Shown one piece after another: positions 42,565-51,165 of a DNA stretch of 64,000 nucleotides. Position numbers and translations under genes: made by a program. Positions within the stretch are counted from its first letter, which is position 1, and every line of letters begins with the position of its first letter. The notes under the pieces are model-generated. The model saw only the letters and a list, made by a program, of their open reading frames with translations, made no database searches and was not told the DNA's origin. The stretch is from Phycisphaerae bacterium (lineage in GTDB: Bacteria; Chloroflexota; Anaerolineae; 4572-78; J111), in contig JANQQF010000005.1 in assembly GCA_028285035.1 (NCBI GenBank), positions 1 to 64,000 of the forward strand, given 5' to 3'.

Positions 42565-43077
42565 ATGGCTGATCCATTTATTGCTGAAATTAGAATTGTG
42601 GGCTTCAACTTTGCCCCCCGAGGCTGGGCCTTTTGTGATGGGCAATTACTCCCCATCTCCCAGAATACAGCCCTATTTTCTTTGATTGGAACGACCTATG
42701 GTGGTGATGGGCGATCAACCACTGCTCTACCCAATTTACAGGACCGGGCCCCCATGCATCCAGGACGTGGTCCAGGGCTGACATCACGCCGACTAGGTCA
42801 GAAAGTAGGCATAGATACTGTTACATTAGTCGAAGCCCAGATCCCTTCGCATAAGCATACGTTGCGAGCCTATGCTAGTGGTACTAGCACAGCTAACCCT
42901 GGAGGTAGTTCATTAGGCAACCGCCCGATGTACCAGACATCCACAGCTGATTTAGTGGATATGGCCTCTGAAGCTGCTGGAACGACTGGCGGCGGACAGG
43001 CCCATACAAATCTGCAACCCTATTTAACCCTGAACTTCTGCATTGCCTTGGTTGGTATTTTTCCATCACGCAGTTAG
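42565..43077 (+). CDS. Phage tail collar domain protein 3 (MdpB-like)
   Basis: A 170-residue paralogue starting at MADPFIAEIRI; AAAGGAGAAG precedes it, and a longer reading into the previous gene is not supported by homology. The conserved segments are the same (GFNFAPRGWAFCDG, TTYGGDGRSTTALPNL, LQPYLTLNFCIALVGIFPSRS). It ends the cassette and is followed by a bidirectional terminator. Confidence 0.9.
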   Translation: MADPFIAEIRIVGFNFAPRGWAFCDGQLLPISQNTALFSLIGTTYGGDGRSTTALPNLQDRAPMHPGRGPGLTSRRLGQKVGIDTVTLVEAQIPSHKHTLRAYASGTSTANPGGSSLGNRPMYQTSTADLVDMASEAAGTTGGGQAHTNLQPYLTLNFCIALVGIFPSRS

Positions 43078-43137
43078 CCGAATCTTGGTATTTTTGTTGG
43101 TAGGCTGATCTATATTAGAGTAGCTTTATTGACAACT

Positions 43138-43182
43138 AAAAAGGGAGCGATAAATCATTTTGGTTTATCACTCCCTTTGTTT
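43138..43182. terminator. Bidirectional terminator between convergent genes
   Basis: AAAGGGAG-GATAAA (43140-43154) pairs with TTTATC-CTCCCTTT (43164-43178) around a nine-base loop. It is followed by GTTTTT on the plus strand and by a T-run (complement of CTAAAAA) on the minus strand. It ends both the collar cassette and the lasso-type operon. Confidence 0.85.
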
Positions 43183-43183
43183 T

Positions 43184-44344
43184 TCACTCGCTATATCTCA
43201 GGGATAATTTGCCAACTGCTGTCAACGCCTGCTGTTGGCTCTGAAACTGAGTGGGGAATTGGGTGATGAGTTGGTGGGCAATCTCGCCCAGGGGTGTCCC
43301 AGCTGCCATCGCTTCCAGCACAATACGGGTAACTTGGCCGGTTTCGTTGAGACTTGGTTTATATTGATCCGAGCGTTTCCGCATCTGGTGTAGTGATAAT
43401 GGGGTGGCTTGAAAGGTTGATTGTTTGAAGGTCGTCTTGGTCTCACCAGTGGTATCCCAAACCTGCGTCTCCCAACGCCAAATATAATCACTATCTACGA
43501 AATCAGCTTTTAGGTTGATCGTAATTTTGCTCCCTGGAGTGAGGTCAAGAGAGGTAGGCCAGGGGAAAAAAGCCCGTCCATAAATTACGTCCGGTGCATC
43601 GGGCGCAGAAGCGTACCGCACGTCTTCCATCAGCGTGGTTTCAAACCAGACACATAATCCCTCAGCTTGAGTTACCTGCTCAATATCCCAGGTTAACGTG
43701 CCTTGGTGGTTGATTTTCTCCACGGTTGTATAGTCCAACATCGTCCACAACTTGGGTTGCACGACAAGCTGTTCATCCCGTGATGGCGTGGTATTATACC
43801 AGCCATTGCTGAGCCGCTGGGTGGCCGCTGTCATATCAAAATTGAAGGGATTGTCATCATGCGCTTTGATTAATCGACGATAGTGTGTTGGGGCGGTGGC
43901 CAGAGCCGCCCACAACCGATCTTGCTGGGGGATGAGAACCCCGCCAGGGGCCAGCAGACGCTGGCGGGTATCAATGATGGTGGGAATATGATGTTGAAAT
44001 AGGGGCAACAGACCTCGCAAATCAGACACAATGACCGTGGCTTTTTCTGGCAATGTCAGACGGGTCGAAATACCTTGTATAAATGTAATTCGGTCCGCAA
44101 AGCCGTTGGCTGTGGCGATTTCACGAGCGATTTGAATATTGTCGCTTGGTTCAATGGCATAAACGTGACGTGCGCCAAAGCGACAAGCCACTAAGGCGAA
44201 GTAACCTGTGCCTGTACCAATGTCGAGTACGACACTCTCTTCATTTATCGCTTGACGTAGTGCTTCAGTATAAGCTTCACGACGAATCTGATCAGCAATC
44301 ATATTGCCGTAGCTGGCGAGACTGTAGGTTTGAACGGTACTCAT
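43184..44344 (-). CDS. PRMT-like SAM methyltransferase with C-terminal PqqD-like domain
   Basis: A 386-residue protein, last gene of the minus-strand lasso-type run. The N-terminus is a class I methyltransferase of the protein-arginine-methyltransferase type: VVLDIGTGTGYFAL (38-51), acidic motif II in YAIEPSD (E65), VSDLRGLLPLF and a beta-barrel-like second half. The last 65 residues (PSLNETGQVTRIVLEAMAAG, then PLGEIAHQLITQFP) follow the winged-helix pattern of PqqD-type RiPP recognition elements (LNETGxxIWxLLDGxxTxxEI). That would let it bind a leader peptide. Target residue unknown; the predicted core has no Arg, so an atypical acceptor is possible. Confidence 0.7.
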   Translation of the reverse strand: MSTVQTYSLASYGNMIADQIRREAYTEALRQAINEESVVLDIGTGTGYFALVACRFGARHVYAIEPSDNIQIAREIATANGFADRITFIQGISTRLTLPEKATVIVSDLRGLLPLFQHHIPTIIDTRQRLLAPGGVLIPQQDRLWAALATAPTHYRRLIKAHDDNPFNFDMTAATQRLSNGWYNTTPSRDEQLVVQPKLWTMLDYTTVEKINHQGTLTWDIEQVTQAEGLCVWFETTLMEDVRYASAPDAPDVIYGRAFFPWPTSLDLTPGSKITINLKADFVDSDYIWRWETQVWDTTGETKTTFKQSTFQATPLSLHQMRKRSDQYKPSLNETGQVTRIVLEAMAAGTPLGEIAHQLITQFPTQFQSQQQALTAVGKLSLRYSE

Positions 44345-44362
44345 CGGATTATCCTGTCTGTA

Positions 44363-45544
44363 TTACTTTGACGCCAAGTATGTCTCTATTTGTTGAGCCA
44401 GCAAACTGTAGCCTTCGGCGGTGTAATGCCCCTGGGCCCGAAAGGGGAAGAAGGACAAAGGATCAGGCTGGGCTGAGAGAACGTCTTGAAAATCAATGAT
44501 CGGAATATCCAATTCAGCCACCAAGGTAAGCACCTGCTCACGTTGATAGGTTTGTTTGCTTGGATATTGGTAGCGTTCCCAAGCAGGTAAGTAGACAAAA
44601 TATAATTGCCCATCCCACCCATCGACTTTAGCATCAGTGATGGTCAATATTTGACGAAGTAAGGGGAGCATCGTGCCAATGGCTTGATCAGATGTGGGGC
44701 CATTATGAGTGACTATAAATCCGTTTAGCAAACTGCGTACCTTTTGTAATTTAGCGACTCGCACCAAACTCGTTTGTGAAACTGCATCCTCTACAACTAG
44801 GTTCTCTGTTTGGACCTCATTTTCTAACACCTGCAGATCGTTTATCAACAAGTTATCAACATCTGGCTGTTGTTCTCGTAATCCTTGCCGAAAATCGCTT
44901 TCCAGATACTTTTGCAATAGCAACGACTCTTGCTCTTGTGAGAGATCGTATAAATCATTCCCCTCAAAGTACATCCAGAGGACGACTTTAGGTTGATAAG
45001 GTTCCCCATACTCTCTAAGTGTGGCTAATTCAATTAAGGGACCTGTTGCAGCATAGGCCAGATTTAATACTTTTCGATCGTCTTGTCTGAGATGCCCTGC
45101 AACGTTTTCATCGGGCTCAACACACCAGCCGTGGGCAAAAGAGTCACCGAGGATAAGAATATCTAACTCCTGCGTCTCATACAAACCTGCCGGGTTGTTA
45201 AAGCCATATTCATCGCTTTGGTAGACGACCCACTCCCCAGTTTCATTGCAAAAAAGGGTGTGCTTATTTGATACTCCGGCAAGCGGGAAAAATCTGTCTC
45301 CGTTCGATGTTGCACTACGCCTTAAATGCCAGCGAGGAAATACAATGGGATAAGTATCGAAACCCCTATCCCGATATCCCTGAACAACTTGAAATAACTC
45401 GGGCTTAGACACCCGAATACCTTTAGGGGTCTCAATATATGGGGTTGCTAAGAACAGGGCAATTTCAACGAGATACAAGGTGGTGCCAATGGATAGGATA
45501 ATTAGAGTCAGCCTAGTGAGAATTTCGCGTCGATTGATCGTCAT
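44363..45544 (-). CDS. Membrane-anchored SGNH-hydrolase-like protein
   Basis: A 393-residue protein from the Met of MTINRRE, directly before a signal-anchor (LTRLTLIILSIGTTLYLVEIALFL); a longer reading from 45607 overlaps the previous gene. The exported domain has SGNH-like blocks: LDILILGDSFAHGW (GDS nucleophile Ser), YFEGND (Asn) and a C-terminal GHYTAEGYSLLAQQI (His). Such proteins act as esterases or O-acyl-transfer partners for glycans or peptides. It overlaps no gene; 29 bases separate it from the PhyH gene upstream. Confidence 0.7.
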   Translation of the reverse strand: MTINRREILTRLTLIILSIGTTLYLVEIALFLATPYIETPKGIRVSKPELFQVVQGYRDRGFDTYPIVFPRWHLRRSATSNGDRFFPLAGVSNKHTLFCNETGEWVVYQSDEYGFNNPAGLYETQELDILILGDSFAHGWCVEPDENVAGHLRQDDRKVLNLAYAATGPLIELATLREYGEPYQPKVVLWMYFEGNDLYDLSQEQESLLLQKYLESDFRQGLREQQPDVDNLLINDLQVLENEVQTENLVVEDAVSQTSLVRVAKLQKVRSLLNGFIVTHNGPTSDQAIGTMLPLLRQILTITDAKVDGWDGQLYFVYLPAWERYQYPSKQTYQREQVLTLVAELDIPIIDFQDVLSAQPDPLSFFPFRAQGHYTAEGYSLLAQQIETYLASK

Positions 45545-45573
45545 TTGTTTTTCTGTATTGATCTGTTTCCGAA

Positions 45574-46380
45574 CTATACTGCCGTCACGGTTTCTAATTC
45601 CAGCCAAGCGAACAAAGCGCGGTGCTCGGTGGGAATTTTCTGGAATGTCTCATGACTCACTGTGAGACGGTCCTGTTTTTTGAAGTTCTCGTGATCGCGA
45701 AACCAAGGGCGGGAGTAGCTCAGAAACATGATAGGGCGCACCTGCTCCGAACGATTGGCAGTGCCTTGATGGAGCAAACGATAATCCATTAGTAAACAGT
45801 CGCCCCGCGATAGAAATGGCTCAATAGAATCCATTGTCAGGGCTTTGTCATCAAACACAATTTGAGTGCCAGGCCACACCTTGGTGGTCCCACTCATCTC
45901 ATCTAAATCGAGCAGGGGGACAATCAGTTTGATGGCGTAGCTGGGGATCATCCGATCCAACACGGTGCCAAACAACCAGGGATGATCCCGATGAAGATGT
46001 TGTTCTGGTGCGTCTGGTAAAGCGGTTACGGAGACCATACTACTCAAAATTGTTTGGTCACCCAGCAGATGCTTAATGATGGGCAGCACCAGTGGGTTGG
46101 CATAAAAGTAAGACGTACCGAAAGGAGATTGTAAATCTACCGAAATCTTATAGCGTTTATCACCAACAGTCAGGGCATCATCAAACTCAGCCTCGTGAAA
46201 GTAGGTGTGATAGGTTTCGAGAAAGTGTGATTGAAGCTCGGTTATAAACTCTGGCCTAAAAACCCGTTCAAGCACCAAACAACCCTTCGTTCTAAAAAGC
46301 TGGGCTGCCTTTTCTAAGGTATTGGGTTGAATATGTTGATTTTGTTGCTCGGCGTCTGTGAATGATAGAGTAGGTAACAT
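45574..46380 (-). CDS. Phytanoyl-CoA dioxygenase (PhyH)-like 2OG oxygenase
   Basis: A 268-residue Fe(II)/2-oxoglutarate-dependent oxygenase. The iron triad is HRD (H130-x-D132 in EQHLHRDHPW) and H204 (RLLHQGTANR), with R210 for 2-oxoglutarate. The N-terminus (AAQLFRTKGCLVLERVFRPE) is typical of PhyH enzymes. Members hydroxylate or halogenate small molecules, lipids and peptides. Placement in this operon with two other iron oxygenases suggests tailoring of the same product. 13 bases separate it from the permease-propeller gene. Confidence 0.85.
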   Translation of the reverse strand: MLPTLSFTDAEQQNQHIQPNTLEKAAQLFRTKGCLVLERVFRPEFITELQSHFLETYHTYFHEAEFDDALTVGDKRYKISVDLQSPFGTSYFYANPLVLPIIKHLLGDQTILSSMVSVTALPDAPEQHLHRDHPWLFGTVLDRMIPSYAIKLIVPLLDLDEMSGTTKVWPGTQIVFDDKALTMDSIEPFLSRGDCLLMDYRLLHQGTANRSEQVRPIMFLSYSRPWFRDHENFKKQDRLTVSHETFQKIPTEHRALFAWLELETVTAV

Positions 46381-46393
46381 AAGTGTTTCCTTA

Positions 46394-49300
46394 TTATTCC
46401 TTACGAGTAATGATATATCTCGACCCGGCAGGCAAAGGCTCGTTCAACTCACTGACCTCACCCGTAGACCACTGTATCTCAATCCGGTCAATGGTTTCAA
46501 CCTCACCCAGACCAAAGTGGGCAATGGGCGCGTCAAAAGAAAGAAAACCACCACTGGCCTGAATCTCACGCATTTGGTGTTGGTCTGTGCCATAATAAAT
46601 GGTGATGGTGCTGCCGATGCCAAAATGATTCCCTTGCTCATCACGTAGCTCGAAAGCGATAGCCTGACCAGATTGGGTATTGTTGCGATAGACCGCAATT
46701 GGCCCTGCGGCTGGCACGGTGACAATGTCTAAATCACTATCATTGTCCATATCGGTGTAGGTGTAGGCTAGTGTATCGAGATAGGAATGAAGACCACCCT
46801 CCGTCGTAATATCCTCGAATCCAGTGCCTTCTCGATTATGAAAGAGATAATTTGAATGCCTGCCCTGTACCGTCAGGTCACCGGTGACGATAAACAGATC
46901 TTGCCAGCCATCCTGATCAAAATCGGCAAATTTTGCATTCCAGGCCCAGCCGCCATAGGTCAAACCATAATCATCGGCCTGATCTTGATAGCTGCCTGTC
47001 TCATCCTGCACGAGTAGCACATTTCGTTTGACAACTTGGGGTATCTCAGCCGCAAGCTGGGGGGCTGTTGGCTCTGTGACAGCCTCAGCATGTAAGGCGC
47101 ACTGGTCAGCCAGAACAGGCCATCCCTTGGTTAGTAGCTCACACTCTCGCTTATCTTTTTTGGCAACGCCATCCCAATAGAGATTGAGGGCCAGACAACT
47201 ATTTTGTTGCTCAGTTGTTTCTAACTGGAGACATTCAAATAGGTCGCGACTGCGGGCCTGCATCGTAGTATCGCGTAGCTCAAGCATCGTGATACAATGC
47301 GCGCGCATTGTATCATCTGAGATATCACTACATATTACCTCTGGCAACTGGGGAGCGACCGCGCCACGTTCCCACGCCTTTTGCGCTACAAAGATTTCGG
47401 ATTTAAGGTCATTGTTAACATCAGTACTGATCAGGCTCATGGTAGTGCTGCCAGTATGGGGAATTAATCCGTCACCCTTGGTGACCATCTCAAAACCACC
47501 ACGGCCATCGTTGAGATAGTAAAAGTCAGGGGCGCGAAATTCATTCCCAACAACCAAATCAAGCCAGCCATCATCATTTAAATCAGTCAATAAGGTTGTC
47601 AAGGTTTCTCCGGCAATGGCGGGGAGTGGCTCCAACTCAAATTGCTGGTCAACTTGCTTAAGCCAAGCATTACGAGCCATATCGAGGGAGGCTTGCCGAC
47701 CAACATTACCGAAGGTGGCGTTACCAAGGATGATATCCAACTCGCCATTTTGGTCGATGTCGCCAAAGGCGGACGCATTGGTCAAAATGGCGTCAGGCAT
47801 ATTGGGCACAAGCTGTAAATTGTCTTTGGTAAAGCTCCCCTGTTGGTTGTAAATCAAATAGTTGCCTTCACTGAAGGTTGAGAGGTAGAGATCGAGCCAA
47901 CCATCATTATTCATATCAACTAGCGCAGCATTGGCAATATATAGGGTGTTAATCTGTGGCAAGTTAAGTCGTTGCTGCTGATAGCCTGTGCCCTGCACGT
48001 TGGCATAGAGGCCAAGGCCAATATCTGAGGTAATTACCAAATCAGACCAGCCGTCGTTGTGAATATCACCGGCGGCAATCCCCCGTAATTTAGCCAGCCG
48101 AAAGCTTAATTTTTGCGTTGAAAAGTTATCGTGTTCAGTGATACCCAGTTGGTTGCCCTCAATTCGGCTAAAGTAGGTCTCACTTTGGTCGGATCTGGGG
48201 CCAAAGGGGACCTGACTTACTGATAGATTGTCTGCCTCGACCACAGGCTGAAGGGGTAAGCGGCTTTGTTGAAGCAGGGGAACCAATTCAGCTTGGGGGT
48301 GACCCTGCTGACCACGATCAATATCAGGTTTGGGGGGGGCTTGGCTATGCTCACCAAAGCGTTCTACGATCAGTTGTTGCTGACGCACAAAGTCCCACTG
48401 ATGATATTCTCGCGCGCCTATCCCACCCGCAACCCCAACCCCAGCTAAGATCAGGAACAAGCCAATCGCCCCAACTTTTGACATCGTTTGCCAAATCAAG
48501 AAAAAGGGGTAGACACTAAAGATACCCAAGGTAAAGAGGAGAACCATCGCATAGCCCACCGGCAAGCCTGCTTGAAGCAACACGGCTGTCACAATCACAT
48601 CGAAGGCCATCGGCACAGGCAAGAAAAGCCCAATGAGGGCAAGACCAACCATACTTAGCAGAATCATCAAACCGCCATTTTTCGGTAACACCCCTGCCAA
48701 CGTCTCAAGTGGTAAGATCGTCACCAGGGTCGCGCCCAATAGCCCTGCCAAAACCATCAGCGGCACTGTTATCCTGACGATATACCACAGATTCTGAGCA
48801 AAGTATTTCACAACCCACAACACCGCTTGCCCCCAGGTGTTGGGCAAATCGATCAAACTGGCTTCATTGATCGGGATTTCAAACCACTTTTTTTGTGAGG
48901 ATGTGTTTGTGTTTAGATTGGCTGTCTCAGGAAATGGCAGAAATTGGGTGATTAAAGGTAGGCCAACAATAATGAAGAGGATAGTCAAGCCAATCTTGGT
49001 AACAGCCATATAGGTAGGAAAGAGGGCGAAGACCATCGTTAAGACAATGACATTTAAGGTCGGTGAGCTAAACAAGGTGGCTAAGGCCATTTCAGTCCGG
49101 CCTCCAGCCGCAAACAGACCCTGAGCAATCGGTGCCGCACAATTGACACACACGCCTAACGGCGATCCTACCACCACCCCCATCAGGCTATTGGCCCAGC
49201 GGCTCTTAAAATTGTATCGTCCGATCAATGGTAGCAGAGTCAGCAAGACAGCTCCCATCAACAGCCCAAACACCATTCCCCGCCAGTTGGTATACAGCCA

Positions 49301-49513
49301 GTTGAGGGTGTTGTAGGGAATTTGGATGGCCAGCGAGGCATTGGAAGGCACATCTACGATGGTATCAAAACCAATAGCCGCCAGTTGGGTTTCATTCCCC
49401 ATTAAAGCCTTTTCATCGAGGTCTGGATAACGGGAGCCAAACCAGAAAAACGAGGTGATGATAAGTGCTAAAAGTGTCGTTAAAAAAAGCGGTTTTTGTT
49501 GGAAGGCTAACAT
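46394..49513 (-). CDS. Permease fused to FG-GAP/VCBS beta-propeller and ASPIC/UnbV-type C-terminus
   Basis: A 1039-residue fusion. Residues about 1-370 have eight to ten membrane helices of the SO_0444/DUF318-type permease family, with the CVNC motif (GVCVNCAAPIAQGLF) and SSPTLNVIVLTM. Residues about 440-960 contain repeated Ca-binding FG-GAP units (DIHNDGWSDLVI, DMNNDGWLDLYL, DLNDDGWLDLVV, DFDQDGWQDLFI, DMDNDSDLDIVT), a beta-propeller outside the cell. The last 90 residues (IGSTITIYYGTDQHQMREIQASGGFLS) match the ASPIC/UnbV type. Joining a permease to an extracellular propeller is unusual. It may move the peptide or protect the cell. Fusion by assembly error is unlikely because the frame is open throughout. 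Confidence 0.8.
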   Translation of the reverse strand: MLAFQQKPLFLTTLLALIITSFFWFGSRYPDLDEKALMGNETQLAAIGFDTIVDVPSNASLAIQIPYNTLNWLYTNWRGMVFGLLMGAVLLTLLPLIGRYNFKSRWANSLMGVVVGSPLGVCVNCAAPIAQGLFAAGGRTEMALATLFSSPTLNVIVLTMVFALFPTYMAVTKIGLTILFIIVGLPLITQFLPFPETANLNTNTSSQKKWFEIPINEASLIDLPNTWGQAVLWVVKYFAQNLWYIVRITVPLMVLAGLLGATLVTILPLETLAGVLPKNGGLMILLSMVGLALIGLFLPVPMAFDVIVTAVLLQAGLPVGYAMVLLFTLGIFSVYPFFLIWQTMSKVGAIGLFLILAGVGVAGGIGAREYHQWDFVRQQQLIVERFGEHSQAPPKPDIDRGQQGHPQAELVPLLQQSRLPLQPVVEADNLSVSQVPFGPRSDQSETYFSRIEGNQLGITEHDNFSTQKLSFRLAKLRGIAAGDIHNDGWSDLVITSDIGLGLYANVQGTGYQQQRLNLPQINTLYIANAALVDMNNDGWLDLYLSTFSEGNYLIYNQQGSFTKDNLQLVPNMPDAILTNASAFGDIDQNGELDIILGNATFGNVGRQASLDMARNAWLKQVDQQFELEPLPAIAGETLTTLLTDLNDDGWLDLVVGNEFRAPDFYYLNDGRGGFEMVTKGDGLIPHTGSTTMSLISTDVNNDLKSEIFVAQKAWERGAVAPQLPEVICSDISDDTMRAHCITMLELRDTTMQARSRDLFECLQLETTEQQNSCLALNLYWDGVAKKDKRECELLTKGWPVLADQCALHAEAVTEPTAPQLAAEIPQVVKRNVLLVQDETGSYQDQADDYGLTYGGWAWNAKFADFDQDGWQDLFIVTGDLTVQGRHSNYLFHNREGTGFEDITTEGGLHSYLDTLAYTYTDMDNDSDLDIVTVPAAGPIAVYRNNTQSGQAIAFELRDEQGNHFGIGSTITIYYGTDQHQMREIQASGGFLSFDAPIAHFGLGEVETIDRIEIQWSTGEVSELNEPLPAGSRYIITRKE

Positions 49514-49550
49514 GTTTCTGCCCTAATTGAAGAAGCTATCGATCCAGAAT

Positions 49551-50081
49551 TTATGTTGACACAGAGGGTAACACCTCTAATTTATAGGCCACGGTGACTC
49601 GCAGGCCAGGGAAAGCATTGGTTGGGGGTCTACCCATATGCAGAATTCTGGAGTCGAAGAGAAGGGCTGAGTCAGCCACCGATTTATTGACCAAATGGAT
49701 ACTTTTATCCTTATTGTAAAAAAATGTTTCCCCACCCTCCTGCTCAGACAAAGTATGCGGATAGTAGAGAAATGTATATCGATTTTCCTCAAGGTCATCA
49801 TAATGAAGCCCTGTAATTAAATTGGCTGTTTGTCCATTGGCATAAACACGCAACACGTTTGCCTCTGCCCTTAGATACTCTTTGACAAACACTTGCATCT
49901 TTTTGGTCAAGTTTTTTGTTAAAGGATCACCATCAGGCGTGAGATGTTTGTACCAAAATACAGCCCGATCATTATCATTGGAGTTATGCCCCCATTGCCA
50001 ACCGGGTTGATAGGCCAAAATGTGATAATACATCTCGGCAAAATTTTTCCCAAGAACCGTATCAATTTGTTTGATAAACAT
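49551..50081 (-). CDS. 2OG-Fe(II) oxygenase (prolyl-hydroxylase-like)
   Basis: A 176-residue single-domain oxygenase. The iron ligands are H93-x-D95 (GLHYDDLEEN) and H148 (RILHMGRPP); R161 in GLRVTVAY would bind 2-oxoglutarate. The compact P4Hc-type fold hydroxylates amino-acid side chains. Related small oxygenases are known to hydroxylate residues in RiPP precursors, including Asp in a lasso peptide. It lies between the sulfotransferase-like and permease genes. Confidence 0.85.
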   Translation of the reverse strand: MFIKQIDTVLGKNFAEMYYHILAYQPGWQWGHNSNDNDRAVFWYKHLTPDGDPLTKNLTKKMQVFVKEYLRAEANVLRVYANGQTANLITGLHYDDLEENRYTFLYYPHTLSEQEGGETFFYNKDKSIHLVNKSVADSALLFDSRILHMGRPPTNAFPGLRVTVAYKLEVLPSVST

Positions 50082-50109
50082 AAACAGAGTCCTCTAAATT
50101 GTCTCCGGA

Positions 50110-51165
50110 TTAGGCACAAATAATATTTTGTGATGACGCCCGGAGTTGTTCATAAAGCGGATCAAGCTGTTGGCTGGCTGCCGCAACGATCTCAGGCGTT
50201 AATGCCTGTTGTTTTTCTTGTTTGTCGGATGCGAATGGAACAGCGCGAAAATCATTTTTTGAATAACGTTTAAACTGAAATTGCATTTGGGTTAGTGTTT
50301 TATCACTGTAATGGACATCAAACACCGACAATATCTTGGGGAAATTTTCTTTGGTCAACAACCTATAATCAAGATAATGAAGCCCAAGTTTTGCTCCACC
50401 TAAAGCGGACTGCATTGAGTTCTGCAGTGCATTGCAGAAGTAAATCAAGGTGTCATCGTTTGTTGAGTCTGTGCCTGAAATAAATCGACCCCAGGCCGAG
50501 TTTTGATGTCTTAGCCAATTTGCATTTCGCTGGTGGAGTGAGACCAACACTTCGGCTGGCTCACGATAGATAAAGAGGGCGGGTACGTCTGGGAAAGCAG
50601 CCATGATAAAATGGATAAAAAGAATATCAAACGAGGTAAACTTGATAAAGTGATACTTATAGCTGGGTAGACGTTTGCGCCCCATTGCCAGAATTAAATT
50701 TCGATAAATACACTGGGTATCATCGGTCCAGTCGATTGAGATGAGGTCCTGTTTTCCTAAATAAGGCCAAATCGCATTATGGGGCCCTGCTTCACCAAAA
50801 ACAAGATTGGTTCGTGATCGCATCAGCGCTTTCGCTAAAAGTGTTGACCCACAGCGTCCTAGATGAAAAATAAATCCTGAAGGATAAATACTATCTTTGG
50901 TAACGTCGGTGGAAGATAAGACGTCAATTTCTGTGGTAAAATATTCAGCCTCTGGTTGTGTTGCAAGTGTGGTTTGTAGCGAATCAATTGTTTGTAGCGT
51001 CTTGCGAAAAAACCCCTCATAAGGATGATAACGACCTAAATCACGCCAAATCAATTGGCCTAAATCCAAATCGATCTTAACTGGAATCATACCAGGATGA
51101 CGCTCCAGTTCACATAATAGCTGTTTTTGGGTGAGATGGTGCTTGGCAATGTTAGATATGTTCAA
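50110..51165 (-). CDS. Sulfotransferase-family protein
   Basis: A 351-residue protein with the PAPS-binding P-loop GFIFHLGRCGSTLLAKAL (about 97-114) and the second phosphate-binding strand ALFIYREPAEVLVSLHQR. The 95-residue N-terminus is extra and not part of the core fold. The family transfers sulfate to hydroxyls or amines, though some members have other activities. Its start overlaps the end of the cupin gene by 14 bases. It could sulfate a hydroxyl placed by the neighbouring oxygenases. Confidence 0.8.
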   Translation of the reverse strand: MNISNIAKHHLTQKQLLCELERHPGMIPVKIDLDLGQLIWRDLGRYHPYEGFFRKTLQTIDSLQTTLATQPEAEYFTTEIDVLSSTDVTKDSIYPSGFIFHLGRCGSTLLAKALMRSRTNLVFGEAGPHNAIWPYLGKQDLISIDWTDDTQCIYRNLILAMGRKRLPSYKYHFIKFTSFDILFIHFIMAAFPDVPALFIYREPAEVLVSLHQRNANWLRHQNSAWGRFISGTDSTNDDTLIYFCNALQNSMQSALGGAKLGLHYLDYRLLTKENFPKILSVFDVHYSDKTLTQMQFQFKRYSKNDFRAVPFASDKQEKQQALTPEIVAAASQQLDPLYEQLRASSQNIICA

